Made by a program: the position numbers and the translations under genes
Notes under the pieces: generated by a model
The model's input: the letters and a program-made list of their open reading frames with translations, nothing else
Database searches by the model: none
What the model was told of the DNA's origin: nothing
From: Actinomycetota bacterium
Lineage (GTDB): Bacteria; Actinomycetota; Coriobacteriia; Anaerosomatales; D1FN1-002
Direction: 5' to 3'
NCBI GenBank assembly: GCA_005774595.1
Contig: VAUM01000002.1
Span: 1 to 27,748, forward strand
Length of the DNA stretch: 27,748 nucleotides
Part shown: positions 1-8,070 of the stretch, one piece after another
Numbering within the stretch: the first letter of the stretch is position 1
Layout of the letters: every line of letters begins with the position of its first letter

Positions 1-52
1 TGCGTATGTCGAGGCCCGCGGTCCGCATGCGCGGCCGCGCGGCCGAGCAGGG

Positions 53-62
53 ATTGTACAAT
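53..62. promoter_or_regulatory. Palindrome with a good -10-like hexamer upstream of the first gene
   Basis: The 10-bp perfect palindrome ATTGTACAAT lies 49 nt before the first start codon in otherwise GC-rich DNA. Its right part contains TACAAT (57-62), a good -10 hexamer. No convincing -35 is visible 16-18 bp upstream, where the sequence is GC-only. If this is the promoter of the first operon it would need an activator, and the palindrome could be a binding site. The rest of the first 111 bases shows nothing else I can name. Confidence 0.35.
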
Positions 63-111
63 GCCCTGACCGCAGGCGCCCGCAACGTGGCCCGTACGGG
101 AAGGGGCCGGC

Positions 112-1128
112 ATGAGGCTGGCTGGCAACAAGGCCGTCGTGACCGGCGGCGCGGGCTTCGTCGGCAGCCATCTGACCGAGATGCTCCTGGCCGCGGGCAA
201 CGAGGTCGTCGTCATCGACGACTTCTCGACCGGGCGTCCCCAGAACCTCGAGGGCCTGGCCTCCGGGAGGCTGCGGGTCGTGCGCGCGGACGTCAGTGAC
301 GCGGGCGCGATCGCGGGGCTCTTCGACGGCGCGGTCGCCGTCTTCCACTTGGCCGCGCTCGCGGACATCGTCCCGTCGATCCAGCGCCCCATGGACTACT
401 ACCGCGCCAACGTCCTCGGCACCGCGTGCGTCGTCGAGGAGGCGCGCAACGCTGGCGTCGGCAAGCTCGTCTACGCCGCGTCGTCGTCGTGCTACGGCAT
501 CCCGGACTCCACGCCCACGCGAGAGGACGCCGAGGCCCGGCCGCAGTACCCGTACGCGCTCACGAAGTACCTCGGCGAACAGACCGTGCTGCACTGGGGC
601 CAGGTGTACGGCCTGCCGGTGGTGGCGCTGCGGCTGTTCAACGTCTACGGCCCGCGCTCGCGCACGTCCGGCACGTACGGAGCGGTGTTCGGGGTCTTCC
701 TCGCGCAGAAGCTCGCGCAGCAGCCGTTCACCGTGGTGGGCGACGGGACCCAGTCACGCGACTTCGTGTTCGTGCGCGACGTCGCGCGGGCGTTCGTCAT
801 GGCTGCCGAGTCGGACGTCTCCGGTGTGGCGATGAACGTCGGCAACTCCGACCCCAAGAGCGTGAACCGGCTGGTCGAGCTGCTCGGCGGCGAGGTCGTT
901 CACGTCCCCAAGCGCCCAGGCGAGCCCGACGTGACGTGGGCCGACACGACCCGCATCCGCGAGACGCTCGGCTGGGTGCCCGAAGTCTCGCTCGAGGACG
1001 GCGTGGCCGAGATGCTGCGCAACATCGAGTACTGGCGCGAGGCGCCGGTCTGGACTCCGGAGAGCATAGAGGTCGCCACGGCGGACTGGTTCGAGCACCT
1101 CTCGGCGGATGGTGGTGAAGGGGCATGA
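112..1128 (+). CDS. NAD-dependent sugar-nucleotide epimerase/dehydratase (GalE-like extended SDR)
   Basis: This 338-residue protein has the length and layout of extended short-chain dehydrogenases that epimerise or dehydrate nucleotide sugars in the cytoplasm. The N-terminal Rossmann motif TGGAGFVG is at about residues 11-18. A Ser-rich stretch near 124-126 and the YxxxK pair (Y148, K152) form the expected catalytic triad. The ATG start has a purine-rich GGAAGGGG ahead of it. The stop overlaps the next gene's start by 4 nt (ATGA), so the two are probably translationally coupled. The neighbours are a heptose-type kinase/nucleotidyltransferase and a GmhA-like isomerase, so the substrate may be a nucleotide-activated heptose or hexose. 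The exact substrate cannot be read from sequence. Confidence 0.9.
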   Translation: MRLAGNKAVVTGGAGFVGSHLTEMLLAAGNEVVVIDDFSTGRPQNLEGLASGRLRVVRADVSDAGAIAGLFDGAVAVFHLAALADIVPSIQRPMDYYRANVLGTACVVEEARNAGVGKLVYAASSSCYGIPDSTPTREDAEARPQYPYALTKYLGEQTVLHWGQVYGLPVVALRLFNVYGPRSRTSGTYGAVFGVFLAQKLAQQPFTVVGDGTQSRDFVFVRDVARAFVMAAESDVSGVAMNVGNSDPKSVNRLVELLGGEVVHVPKRPGEPDVTWADTTRIRETLGWVPEVSLEDGVAEMLRNIEYWREAPVWTPESIEVATADWFEHLSADGGEGA

Positions 1129-2660
1129 CGCGCGAGAAGAGCCGCAAGGTCAAGACGATCGAAGAACTCGCGGCGATCATCGAGCGGCTGAAGGCCGATG
1201 GCAAGGTCGTCGTGATGTGCCACGGCGTGTTCGACATGCTGCACCCGGGCCACATGAAGCACTTCGAGGCCGCGAAGGACAAGGGCGACGTGCTCATCGT
1301 GACGCTCACGCGCGACGAGCACGTGCACAAGGGTCCGGGCCGCCCGGTCTTCAAGCAGGACCTGCGTGCCGAGAGCATCGCCGCGCTCGAGGTCGTCGAC
1401 TACGTCGCCGTCAACGAGTGGCCGACGGCGGTCGAGACCATCCGCAGGATCCGCCCGAGCATCTACGTGAAGGGCAGCGACTACGCCGAGGCGTCCGACG
1501 ACGTGACCGGCAAGATCGTCGAGGAGGAGGAGGCCGTCCGCAGCGTTGGCGGCATGCTCCAGTTCACCGATGAGATCACCTTCAGCTCGTCAGCGCTGAT
1601 CAACCGCTACCTCGCACCGTTCTCGGCCGAGGCGCGCGAGTTCCTCGACGACATGAAGGGGCGGCATTCGGCTGACGAGGTCATCTCGGCGCTCAAGTCC
1701 CTCAAGGACCTGAGAGTGCTCGTCGTCGGCGACGTGATCGTCGACGAGTACTGCTACGTCGCCGGCATGGGCAAAGCCCAGAAGGACAACATCATCGCGA
1801 CGCGCTACATCAGCGAAGAGCGCTTCGCGGGCGGGGTCCTCGCTGCCGTGAACCATGTGGCGGGATTCTGCGAGAACGTGACGCTGGTCAGCTGCCTTGG
1901 CACGTCGAACGACTACGGCACGTTCGTCAGGCAGCACATCGCGGGCAACGTCGACGTCCAGCTGTTCGAGCAGTCGGGCGTCCCGACCGTCGTCAAGCGC
2001 AGGTTCCTCGACCCCACGTTCCTCACCAAGCTGTTCGAGATCTGCTATCTCGCCGACTCGGACTACCTGTCGCGGGTTGTCGAACGCAGCATCCTCGCGT
2101 GGCTTGCCGAGCACGTGTCCGAGTTCGACGTCGTGCTGGTCGCCGACTTCGGCCACGGCATGGTCACCCCGCGCATCCGCCGCACGCTCGAGGACAAGGC
2201 GTCGTTCCTCGCACTGAACGTGCAGAGCAACAGCGCGAACCTCGGATTCAACTACGTGACCAAGTACCGTCGCGCCGACTACATCTGCATCGACGAGCCC
2301 GAGGTCAGGCTCGCGTGCCACGACCGCACGTCGAACGTGGAGAACCTCATCGTGACGATCGGGCGGAAGCTCAAGTGCGACCGGGTCGTGATCACGCGTG
2401 GACACAAGGGGTCCATCGCCTACGACAAGGCGACAGGCTTCACGGAGGTGCCCGTGCTGTCTGCCGAGGTCGTCGACAGGATCGGCGCTGGAGACGCCTT
2501 CTCATCGATCACGGCGCCGTGCGTCAAGAAGGGTCTGCCGATGGACATCGTGGGGTTCGTCGGCAACGCCGTCGGCGCGATGCAGGTGCTGACGGTGGGC
2601 AACCGCAGCGCGGTCGACCCCACCGCGCTGTTCAAGTACGTGGTGACGCTACTCAAGTGA
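1125..2660 (+). CDS. Bifunctional cytidylyltransferase-like/PfkB kinase protein (HldE/RfaE domains in reversed order)
   Basis: This 511-residue fusion likely phosphorylates a sugar phosphate and activates a sugar-1-phosphate as a nucleotide sugar. The N-terminal domain (about 28-160) is a cytidylyltransferase fold with GVFDMLHPGH, where H40-P-G-H43 is the nucleotide-binding HxGH motif. The C-terminal domain (about 190-511) is a PfkB/ribokinase fold that begins LRVLVVGDVIVDEY. It ends with the anion-hole/catalytic-base motif GAGD at about 454-457. In E. coli HldE the kinase comes first, so the order here is swapped. The next gene is a GmhA-like isomerase, which supports a heptose-like pathway, although another sugar phosphate is possible. 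It overlaps the upstream gene by 4 nt. Confidence 0.88.
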   Translation: MTREKSRKVKTIEELAAIIERLKADGKVVVMCHGVFDMLHPGHMKHFEAAKDKGDVLIVTLTRDEHVHKGPGRPVFKQDLRAESIAALEVVDYVAVNEWPTAVETIRRIRPSIYVKGSDYAEASDDVTGKIVEEEEAVRSVGGMLQFTDEITFSSSALINRYLAPFSAEAREFLDDMKGRHSADEVISALKSLKDLRVLVVGDVIVDEYCYVAGMGKAQKDNIIATRYISEERFAGGVLAAVNHVAGFCENVTLVSCLGTSNDYGTFVRQHIAGNVDVQLFEQSGVPTVVKRRFLDPTFLTKLFEICYLADSDYLSRVVERSILAWLAEHVSEFDVVLVADFGHGMVTPRIRRTLEDKASFLALNVQSNSANLGFNYVTKYRRADYICIDEPEVRLACHDRTSNVENLIVTIGRKLKCDRVVITRGHKGSIAYDKATGFTEVPVLSAEVVDRIGAGDAFSSITAPCVKKGLPMDIVGFVGNAVGAMQVLTVGNRSAVDPTALFKYVVTLLK

Positions 2661-2667
2661 GAGGGCG

Positions 2668-3258
2668 GTGGCGCGGGTGACGGAGACCGAGAGGATAGGC
2701 GGCTTCGGCTCGATCGCCGCCCTGTTCGGGCGCATCGCAGTGACGGATGCGACGGCGGCCGCGCTCTCGCCGGAAGAGGGTGTGTCGCGTGCGGTCGCGA
2801 TGTTGCGCGATGCGGCGGCTCGGGGCGGGTGCGTCTACTTCATCGGCAACGGCGCGAGCCAGTCCATCTCGAGTCACATGTCGGCGGACCTCACCAAGAA
2901 CGGCCGGATCCGCGCTCTCGCGTTCACGGACCCCTCCCTGCTGACCTGCATCGGCAACGACCTCGGATACGAGCGGGTCTTCGCCGAGCCGCTGGAGCGA
3001 TTCGCTCGCAGCGGCGACGTGCTCGTCGCGATCAGCAGCTCGGGCAGCTCGCCCAACATCCTGGCCGCCGTGTCGGTTGCGCGCGCGGCGGGCTGCGGCA
3101 TCGTCACGTTGTCCGGATTCGCACCCGACAACCCGCTGCGCGGCGGCGGCGATGTGAACTTCCACGTACCCTCGCATGACTACGGCGAGGTGGAGGTCGT
3201 GCACCACGGGATCTGCCATCGCATCGCCGACGAGGTCGCGGCGGGAGGACCGGCGTGA
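2668..3258 (+). CDS. SIS-domain sugar-phosphate isomerase, GmhA (phosphoheptose isomerase)-like
   Basis: This 196-residue SIS protein resembles sedoheptulose 7-phosphate isomerase. The phosphate-binding loops are GNGASQS (about 60-66) and SSSGSSPN (about 123-130), and the family stretch LLTCIGNDLGY is at about 91-101. Recalling the zinc/catalytic residues of E. coli GmhA (H61, E65, Q172, H180), the equivalents here appear to be H70, D74, E176 and H184. Two residues are therefore conservatively replaced. A variant SIS subfamily of O-antigen-type clusters is likely, and a different ketose phosphate is possible. The start is uncertain: GTG 2668 lies very close to GAGGG, and GTG 2677 in the same frame is better spaced. 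It sits 7 nt after the kinase fusion and overlaps the next gene by 4 nt. Confidence 0.85.
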   Translation: MARVTETERIGGFGSIAALFGRIAVTDATAAALSPEEGVSRAVAMLRDAAARGGCVYFIGNGASQSISSHMSADLTKNGRIRALAFTDPSLLTCIGNDLGYERVFAEPLERFARSGDVLVAISSSGSSPNILAAVSVARAAGCGIVTLSGFAPDNPLRGGGDVNFHVPSHDYGEVEVVHHGICHRIADEVAAGGPA

Positions 3259-4325
3259 GCGACCGCTTCCGCATCGACTCCCACAAGCTGATCTACCATC
3301 CCGACCGGGTGGCCGACTGGCTCGCGGGACGGGACGTCTATCCCGTGTACGTCGAGATCTCGCCAGCCGGCTACTGCAACCATAGATGCGCGTTCTGCGC
3401 GCTCGACTTCGTCGGATACCGTGCCGGCTTCCTCGACGCCGACCTGCTCAAGGAACGCCTCACGGAGATGGGACGCCTCGGCGTCCGCAGCGTGCTGTAC
3501 GCCGGCGAGGGCGAGCCGCTGCTGCACAAGCGCATCGCCGAGATCGTGAACCACACCAAGGCGTCGGGGATCGATGTGGCACTGACGACCAATGCCGTGC
3601 TGCTCGATCGCGAGATGTGCGACGAGATGCTCCCGAGCGTGACGTGGACGAAGGTGAGCATCGCGGGAGGCACGCCGGACACGTATCGCGAGGTGCAGGG
3701 CGCCTCCGAAGGCGACTTCGAGCGCGTCATCGAGAACATGTCGTATGCGGCCGATGCACGTCGCGCGGGCCGGCACTCGTGCACGCTCGGGATGCAGCTG
3801 CTGCTGCTGCCGGAGAACGCCGACGAGGTCGTCACCCTGGCGCGCATCGCCAAGGACATCGGGATGGACTACCTCGTGGTCAAGCCGTACTCGCAGCATC
3901 CGTCGAGCATCACGCAGAAGTACGCCGACATCCGCTACTCGGACTACCTGCCGCAGCTCGAGGAGGCTCGGACCCTCTCCGGCGATGGCTTCGAAGTCAT
4001 CGCGCGGGTCGACACCATGGAGCGCTGGGACAGCCAGGAGCACTGCTACGAACGCTGTCTGGCCCTGCCGTTCTGGGCGTACGTGTCCACGGCTGGAGGG
4101 GTATGGGCGTGCTCGGCCCATCTTGGCGAGGAGCGCTTCGAGGTGGGCAACATCAACGATGCGACGTTCGAGACGATCTGGACCGGCGAGCGCAGGCGCC
4201 AGCTCATGCGCTGGGTCGCCGAGGAGTTGGACACCTCCGAGTGCCGTGTGAACTGCCGGATGGACCACATCAATGAGTACCTGTGGGAGCTCACGCATCC
4301 CTCGGAACACGTCAACTTCATCTAG
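3255..4325 (+). CDS. Radical SAM/SPASM-type protein, first copy
   Basis: This 356-residue protein carries the radical SAM [4Fe-4S] motif CNHRCAFC (C41, C45, C48), followed by a glycine-rich EGEPLL segment that matches the GGEP SAM-binding element. The C-terminal third has several spaced cysteines (CLALPFW, WACSAH, TSECRVNC) and the fixed phrase VGNINDATFETIW, typical of SPASM/twitch auxiliary cluster domains. SPASM enzymes include peptide-modifying maturases and BtrN-type sugar or cyclitol dehydrogenases. With no precursor peptide nearby and sugar genes all around, radical chemistry on a sugar is the better guess. GTG 3255 overlaps the previous stop (GTGA) and has GGGAGG 6 nt upstream. It has the same length and cluster position as the protein at 7000-8070. 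Confidence 0.9.
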   Translation: MSDRFRIDSHKLIYHPDRVADWLAGRDVYPVYVEISPAGYCNHRCAFCALDFVGYRAGFLDADLLKERLTEMGRLGVRSVLYAGEGEPLLHKRIAEIVNHTKASGIDVALTTNAVLLDREMCDEMLPSVTWTKVSIAGGTPDTYREVQGASEGDFERVIENMSYAADARRAGRHSCTLGMQLLLLPENADEVVTLARIAKDIGMDYLVVKPYSQHPSSITQKYADIRYSDYLPQLEEARTLSGDGFEVIARVDTMERWDSQEHCYERCLALPFWAYVSTAGGVWACSAHLGEERFEVGNINDATFETIWTGERRRQLMRWVAEELDTSECRVNCRMDHINEYLWELTHPSEHVNFI

Positions 4326-4336
4326 GGACGGACGCT

Positions 4337-5302
4337 GTGGCAGAAACGAATGCGCACGCTCAGCTCGCCGAGTCGGATCTCCTGCGGCTCTACTCAGCGA
4401 TGCTGCGCATCCGGATCGTCGAGGAGCGCATAGGGGAGGTCTACCCCGCCGGTGAGATGCGTACTCCGACGCACTTCTGCATAGGGCAGGAGGCGACGCC
4501 GGTGGGCGTGTGCGACGTGCTGCGCCCCGACGACGTGCTCCACTTCTCGCATCGCACGCACGGGTGGTATCTCGCCAAGGGCGGCGATCTCGATGCGATG
4601 GTCGCGGAGTTCTTCGGACGGGCGACCGGATGCGCGAAGGGGTGGGGCGGTTCGATGCACCTCATCGACCTGGATGTCGGACTCATGGGCTCGTCGTCCA
4701 TCCTCGGAGGCACGATCGGACATGCGGTGGGCTCGGCGCTCGCGTTCAAGATGCGCGGCGAGCAGCGCGTGGCGGTCGCTGCATTCGGCGATGCCGCTGT
4801 CGAGGAGGGCATCTTCGCGGAGTCTGTGAACTGGGCGGTGATCACGCGCGCCCCAGTGGTCTTCGTCTGCGAGAACAACCTCTACTCGTCGCAGTCGCCG
4901 CTGCACGTGCGCCAGCCCGACATCCCGATCCACGAGCGGGTCGAAGGCTTCGGCATTCCGGCGACCCGAGTGGACGGCAATGACGTTGTCGCGGTCCGCA
5001 GTGCAGCTGCGGAGGCAGTGGAGCGTGGGAGGGCCGGCGGCGGACCATCCTTCATCGAGGCGCTCACATACCGATGGAGGGGTCACGTCGGACCCGAGGA
5101 AGACGATCATCTCGGATACCGCAGCGTCGCTGAGGTCGACGAGTGGAAGGCGCGCTGTCCCGTGGATCGCCTGACTCCGCTCGTGCCTGCGGAGCTGCGC
5201 GAGGAACTGGCGCTGCGCTTCCTCCGTGAGACCGACGCCGCGCTGCGGTTCGCGAGTGCTTCGCCAGCCCCTACCTGGGAGGATGCGTGGCGTGAAGTAT
5301 AG
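4337..5302 (+). CDS. TPP-dependent 2-oxo acid dehydrogenase-type E1 component, alpha subunit
   Basis: This 321-residue protein matches E1-alpha subunits of the pyruvate/acetoin dehydrogenase family. It has GSMHL (about 105-109), and the TPP/Mg motif begins GDA (151-153) and ends ENN (179-181). Canonical members have GDG, so the third position is changed to Ala. The beta subunit follows directly. No E2 acyltransferase or E3 lipoamide dehydrogenase gene is in the window, so a free-standing TPP lyase, ligase or acyl-transfer role within sugar synthesis is as likely as oxidative decarboxylation. The start chosen is GTG 4337 just after the preceding stop. An upstream ATG at 4283 in frame would overlap the radical SAM gene by 43 nt and adds residues not seen in the family. 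Confidence 0.88.
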   Translation: MAETNAHAQLAESDLLRLYSAMLRIRIVEERIGEVYPAGEMRTPTHFCIGQEATPVGVCDVLRPDDVLHFSHRTHGWYLAKGGDLDAMVAEFFGRATGCAKGWGGSMHLIDLDVGLMGSSSILGGTIGHAVGSALAFKMRGEQRVAVAAFGDAAVEEGIFAESVNWAVITRAPVVFVCENNLYSSQSPLHVRQPDIPIHERVEGFGIPATRVDGNDVVAVRSAAAEAVERGRAGGGPSFIEALTYRWRGHVGPEEDDHLGYRSVAEVDEWKARCPVDRLTPLVPAELREELALRFLRETDAALRFASASPAPTWEDAWREV

Positions 5303-6311
5303 CGAGGCCATACGCGACGCGCTCGCCGTAAAGCTCGCGGAGGACCCGAGCGTGTTCGTGCTCGGGCTCGGAGTGCCGGACCCCAAGGTCGTGTTCGGCA
5401 GCACGGCCGGCCTGGCGGAGGAGTTCGGCAGCAAGAGGGTGTTCGACACGCCCGCGTGCGAGAACGCCACCGTCGCGCTGATGATCGGAGCGGCCCAGCA
5501 GGGGATGCGACCGGTCATGGTGAACCAGCGCGTCGACTTCACGCTCCTTGCGCTCGACCAGATCGTGAATCATGCGGCCAAGTGGCGCTGGATGTTCGGA
5601 GACGTGCAGAAGGTCCCGATCGTCATCCGGATGATCGTAGGGCGCGGATGGGGCCAGGGCCCACAGCACTCCCAGAGCATGCACGCCCTGTTCGCTCACA
5701 TACCGGGTCTCAAGGTGGCCGCGCCGGCCTCACCCTACGACGCGAAAGGCCTGCTGATCTCGGCGATGGAAGGCGACGACCCAGCCGTCATCATCGAGCA
5801 CCGGCGACTCTACGATCTGGTCGAGGATGTGCCATCCGGTCGCTACGCCGTGCCGTTCGGGCAGGCGAAGACGGTGCGCGAGGGTAGCGACGTGACCGTC
5901 GTCGCGACATCGCAGATGGTCGTTGAGGCTCAGCGCGCAGCCAAGGCGCTCGGTGAGGTCGGCGTGAGCGCCGAGGTCATCGATCTGAGGTCGCTGCGTC
6001 CTCTCGACACCGCTGCTGTCGTGGACTCGGTTCGCAAGACGGCTCGGCTCGTGGTCGTAGACGCCGACTGGCGGCATGCGAGCGTCTCGGCCGAAGTGGT
6101 CGCGGCGGTCGCCGAGGCCGGAGTCCCGCTCGCTGCGCCGCCCGCACGTCTCACGTGGCCGGAAGCGCCCGCTCCGACGGCCGCGTCGCTCGAGGACGAG
6201 TACTACCCGTCCCCCGAAGACATCGGGCGCACAGCGCTGAGGCAGATGGGGCTGGATGTGGAGCTCCCGGCGATCGGCGATGTGCCGGCAGCGTTCCACG
6301 GCCCGTTCTAG
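5292..6311 (+). CDS. TPP-dependent 2-oxo acid dehydrogenase-type E1 component, beta subunit (transketolase-like)
   Basis: This protein of about 339 residues is the partner of the preceding alpha subunit. It begins with the family pattern KYSEAIRDAL and carries the glutamate that activates TPP (E57 in PACENATV). It continues through LDQIVNHAAKWRW and the phosphate-binding loop HSQSMHALFAHIPGLKV. The C-terminal transketolase domain has VIDLRSLRPLDTAAV. The preferred start is GTG 5292, because GGGAGG (5277-5282) sits 9 nt ahead. An in-frame ATG at 5283 directly abuts the Shine-Dalgarno and would be poorly placed. The gene overlaps its partner's end, fitting a 1:1 heterotetramer. It shares the open question of function without E2/E3 enzymes. 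Confidence 0.88.
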   Translation: MKYSEAIRDALAVKLAEDPSVFVLGLGVPDPKVVFGSTAGLAEEFGSKRVFDTPACENATVALMIGAAQQGMRPVMVNQRVDFTLLALDQIVNHAAKWRWMFGDVQKVPIVIRMIVGRGWGQGPQHSQSMHALFAHIPGLKVAAPASPYDAKGLLISAMEGDDPAVIIEHRRLYDLVEDVPSGRYAVPFGQAKTVREGSDVTVVATSQMVVEAQRAAKALGEVGVSAEVIDLRSLRPLDTAAVVDSVRKTARLVVVDADWRHASVSAEVVAAVAEAGVPLAAPPARLTWPEAPAPTAASLEDEYYPSPEDIGRTALRQMGLDVELPAIGDVPAAFHGPF

Positions 6312-6326
6312 GCGAGGAGGATCCGT

Positions 6327-6989
6327 ATGGGACAACTGCGGGAGTTCGTCACCCCCGTGCACAAGCAGACGTCGCGCGACTACGTCGGCCGGATGGTCGA
6401 CGACAAGGTGCACTGCATGGAAGTCGCGAGGCGCTTCGACGAGGCCTTCTGGGACGGCGACCGGCGCTACGGTTTCGGCGGGTATCGGTATGACGGCCGC
6501 TGGGAGCCCGTCGCCCGCGCACTCGTCGAGGCGTACGGGCTCACTGCGGACTCGTCGGTGCTCGACGTCGGTTGCGGCAAGGGCTTCTGGCTCTACGAGC
6601 TCACCAAGCTGCTCCCGGGGATCACTGTCGCCGGGATCGACATCTCCTCATACGCTATCGAGAATGCCAAGGAGGAGGTGCGACCGTACCTGAAGGTCCA
6701 CCGCGCCCAGGATCCCTACCCCTTCGCTGACGACCAGTTCGACCTTGTGGTCTCCAACACGACCCTGCACAACCTGCGCGTGTACGACCTCGCGGCCGCT
6801 CTCGGCGAGATCGAGCGCGTGGGCAAGGCGGCACACATCTGTGTCGAGGGCTACCGCAACGAAGCGGAGCTGTTCAACCTGCAGTGCTGGGCGCTGACCG
6901 CAGAGGCGTTCTTCACGCCGGAGGAGTGGGTCTGGCTCTTCGAGCGTTTCGGCTACACCGGCGACTACGAGTTCATCTACTTCGAGTAG
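6327..6989 (+). CDS. Class I SAM-dependent methyltransferase
   Basis: This 220-residue protein has the SAM-binding motif VLDVGCGKG at about 78-86, an acidic residue ending strand 2 (GIDIS) and a motif IV region DLVVSNTTLHNL. This is the Rossmann core of Methyltransf_11/25-like enzymes. A long N-terminal region (about 1-70) rich in charged and aromatic residues may form a substrate lid. A very strong GAGGAGG precedes the ATG, in the 15-nt gap after the E1-beta gene. It lies between the E1 pair and a radical SAM gene in one operon, so it probably methylates an intermediate of the same sugar pathway. O-, N- or C-methylation cannot be distinguished. Confidence 0.87.
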   Translation: MGQLREFVTPVHKQTSRDYVGRMVDDKVHCMEVARRFDEAFWDGDRRYGFGGYRYDGRWEPVARALVEAYGLTADSSVLDVGCGKGFWLYELTKLLPGITVAGIDISSYAIENAKEEVRPYLKVHRAQDPYPFADDQFDLVVSNTTLHNLRVYDLAAALGEIERVGKAAHICVEGYRNEAELFNLQCWALTAEAFFTPEEWVWLFERFGYTGDYEFIYFE

Positions 6990-6999
6990 AGGTGCACCA

Positions 7000-8070
7000 G
7001 TGGGTCTTCTGTACACGAACTACAAGCTGTTCCACTTCAAGGAGAAGCTCGACTCACTCCCCCGGGAGGTTTGCGACCTCCTGCCTCCGGTCCACATCCG
7101 GATCAAGCCGACGAACGCGTGCAACCACAACTGCCGCTACTGCGCCTACCGGGTGGGTGAGCTGCAGCTCGGACGTGACATGGATGTCCGCGATGAGATC
7201 CCGCGCGACAAGATGCTGGAGATCGTAGAGGACGTCGTCGGGATGGGCGTTCGCGCCGTGACCTTCAGCGGGGGTGGGGAACCGTTCGTCTACCCGCATC
7301 TGCTGGAGGCCGCTCAAGGTCTCGTGAGCGGTGGGGTGAAGATCGCCTCGCTCACCAACGGCGGCAACCTGAGAGGTGCTCCCGCCGAGCTGTTCGCGCA
7401 CGAGGCGAGCTGGGTCCGCGTATCCATCGACGGCTGGGACGACGAGAGCTACTCGCGGTACCGCGGCGTGAAGCACGGCGAGTTCACGCGTGTGCTGGAC
7501 AACCTCCGGGCGTTCAAGGGGTACGGCGGCCCATGCAGGCTGGGCGCGAGCATGATCGTCGACAGGGAGAACGCGGCGCACGTGCACGAACTCATAGCGC
7601 GGCTGCGCGACACGGGAATCGACAGCGTCAAGGTCTCGGCGGTGGTGATAGGCGACGACAGTGCTGAGAACAACGCCTATCACGAGCCCATCTTCGAGTT
7701 GGTCAAGAACCAGATCGCTCGTGCCACCGAGGAGTTCGCCTCCGCTGACTTCGAGGTCTTCGATGCCTTCCACCAGCTGGACGCTCGGTTCTCGAAGGAC
7801 TACTCCTGGTGCCCGATGCAGCAGGTGCTCATGGTCATCGGTGCGGATATGAACGTGTATCCGTGCCAGGACAAGGCGTACAACCTGGAAACTGGGCTCC
7901 TCGGCTCGATAGCCGACGTTCGCTTCAGGGACTGGTGGTTCTCCGACAAGTCGCGCTTCTTCAGGATCGATCCGTCGCGTGATTGCGACCATCACTGCGT
8001 CTCCAACACCAAGAACAAGGCGATTCTCGAGTACCTGGGAGCCGACCTCGACCACCTCGGGTTCGTGTGA
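7000..8070 (+). CDS. Radical SAM/SPASM-type protein, second copy
   Basis: The 356-residue protein has the cluster motif CNHNCRYC (C41, C45, C48), then SGGGEPF, the SAM-binding GGE element. A C-terminal cysteine-rich region includes WCPMQQ, VYPCQDKAYN and RDCDHHC, consistent with a SPASM auxiliary cluster. It has the same length and the same cysteine positions as the protein at 3255-4325 and shares an N-terminal pattern (KL..H...PV...I.P...CNH.C). The two are therefore diverged paralogues rather than a recent duplication. GTG 7000 has GAGGTG about 7 nt ahead. Its TGA overlaps the next ATG by one base. Likely roles are sugar dehydrogenation, epimerisation or deoxygenation; the substrate is unknown. 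Confidence 0.9.
   Translation: MGLLYTNYKLFHFKEKLDSLPREVCDLLPPVHIRIKPTNACNHNCRYCAYRVGELQLGRDMDVRDEIPRDKMLEIVEDVVGMGVRAVTFSGGGEPFVYPHLLEAAQGLVSGGVKIASLTNGGNLRGAPAELFAHEASWVRVSIDGWDDESYSRYRGVKHGEFTRVLDNLRAFKGYGGPCRLGASMIVDRENAAHVHELIARLRDTGIDSVKVSAVVIGDDSAENNAYHEPIFELVKNQIARATEEFASADFEVFDAFHQLDARFSKDYSWCPMQQVLMVIGADMNVYPCQDKAYNLETGLLGSIADVRFRDWWFSDKSRFFRIDPSRDCDHHCVSNTKNKAILEYLGADLDHLGFV

Noticed and set aside
6..299. A 97-codon Arg-rich frame at the window start.
   Set aside because: It overlaps the epimerase gene and its likely promoter, with Arg/Gly-rich composition typical of an out-of-frame reading.
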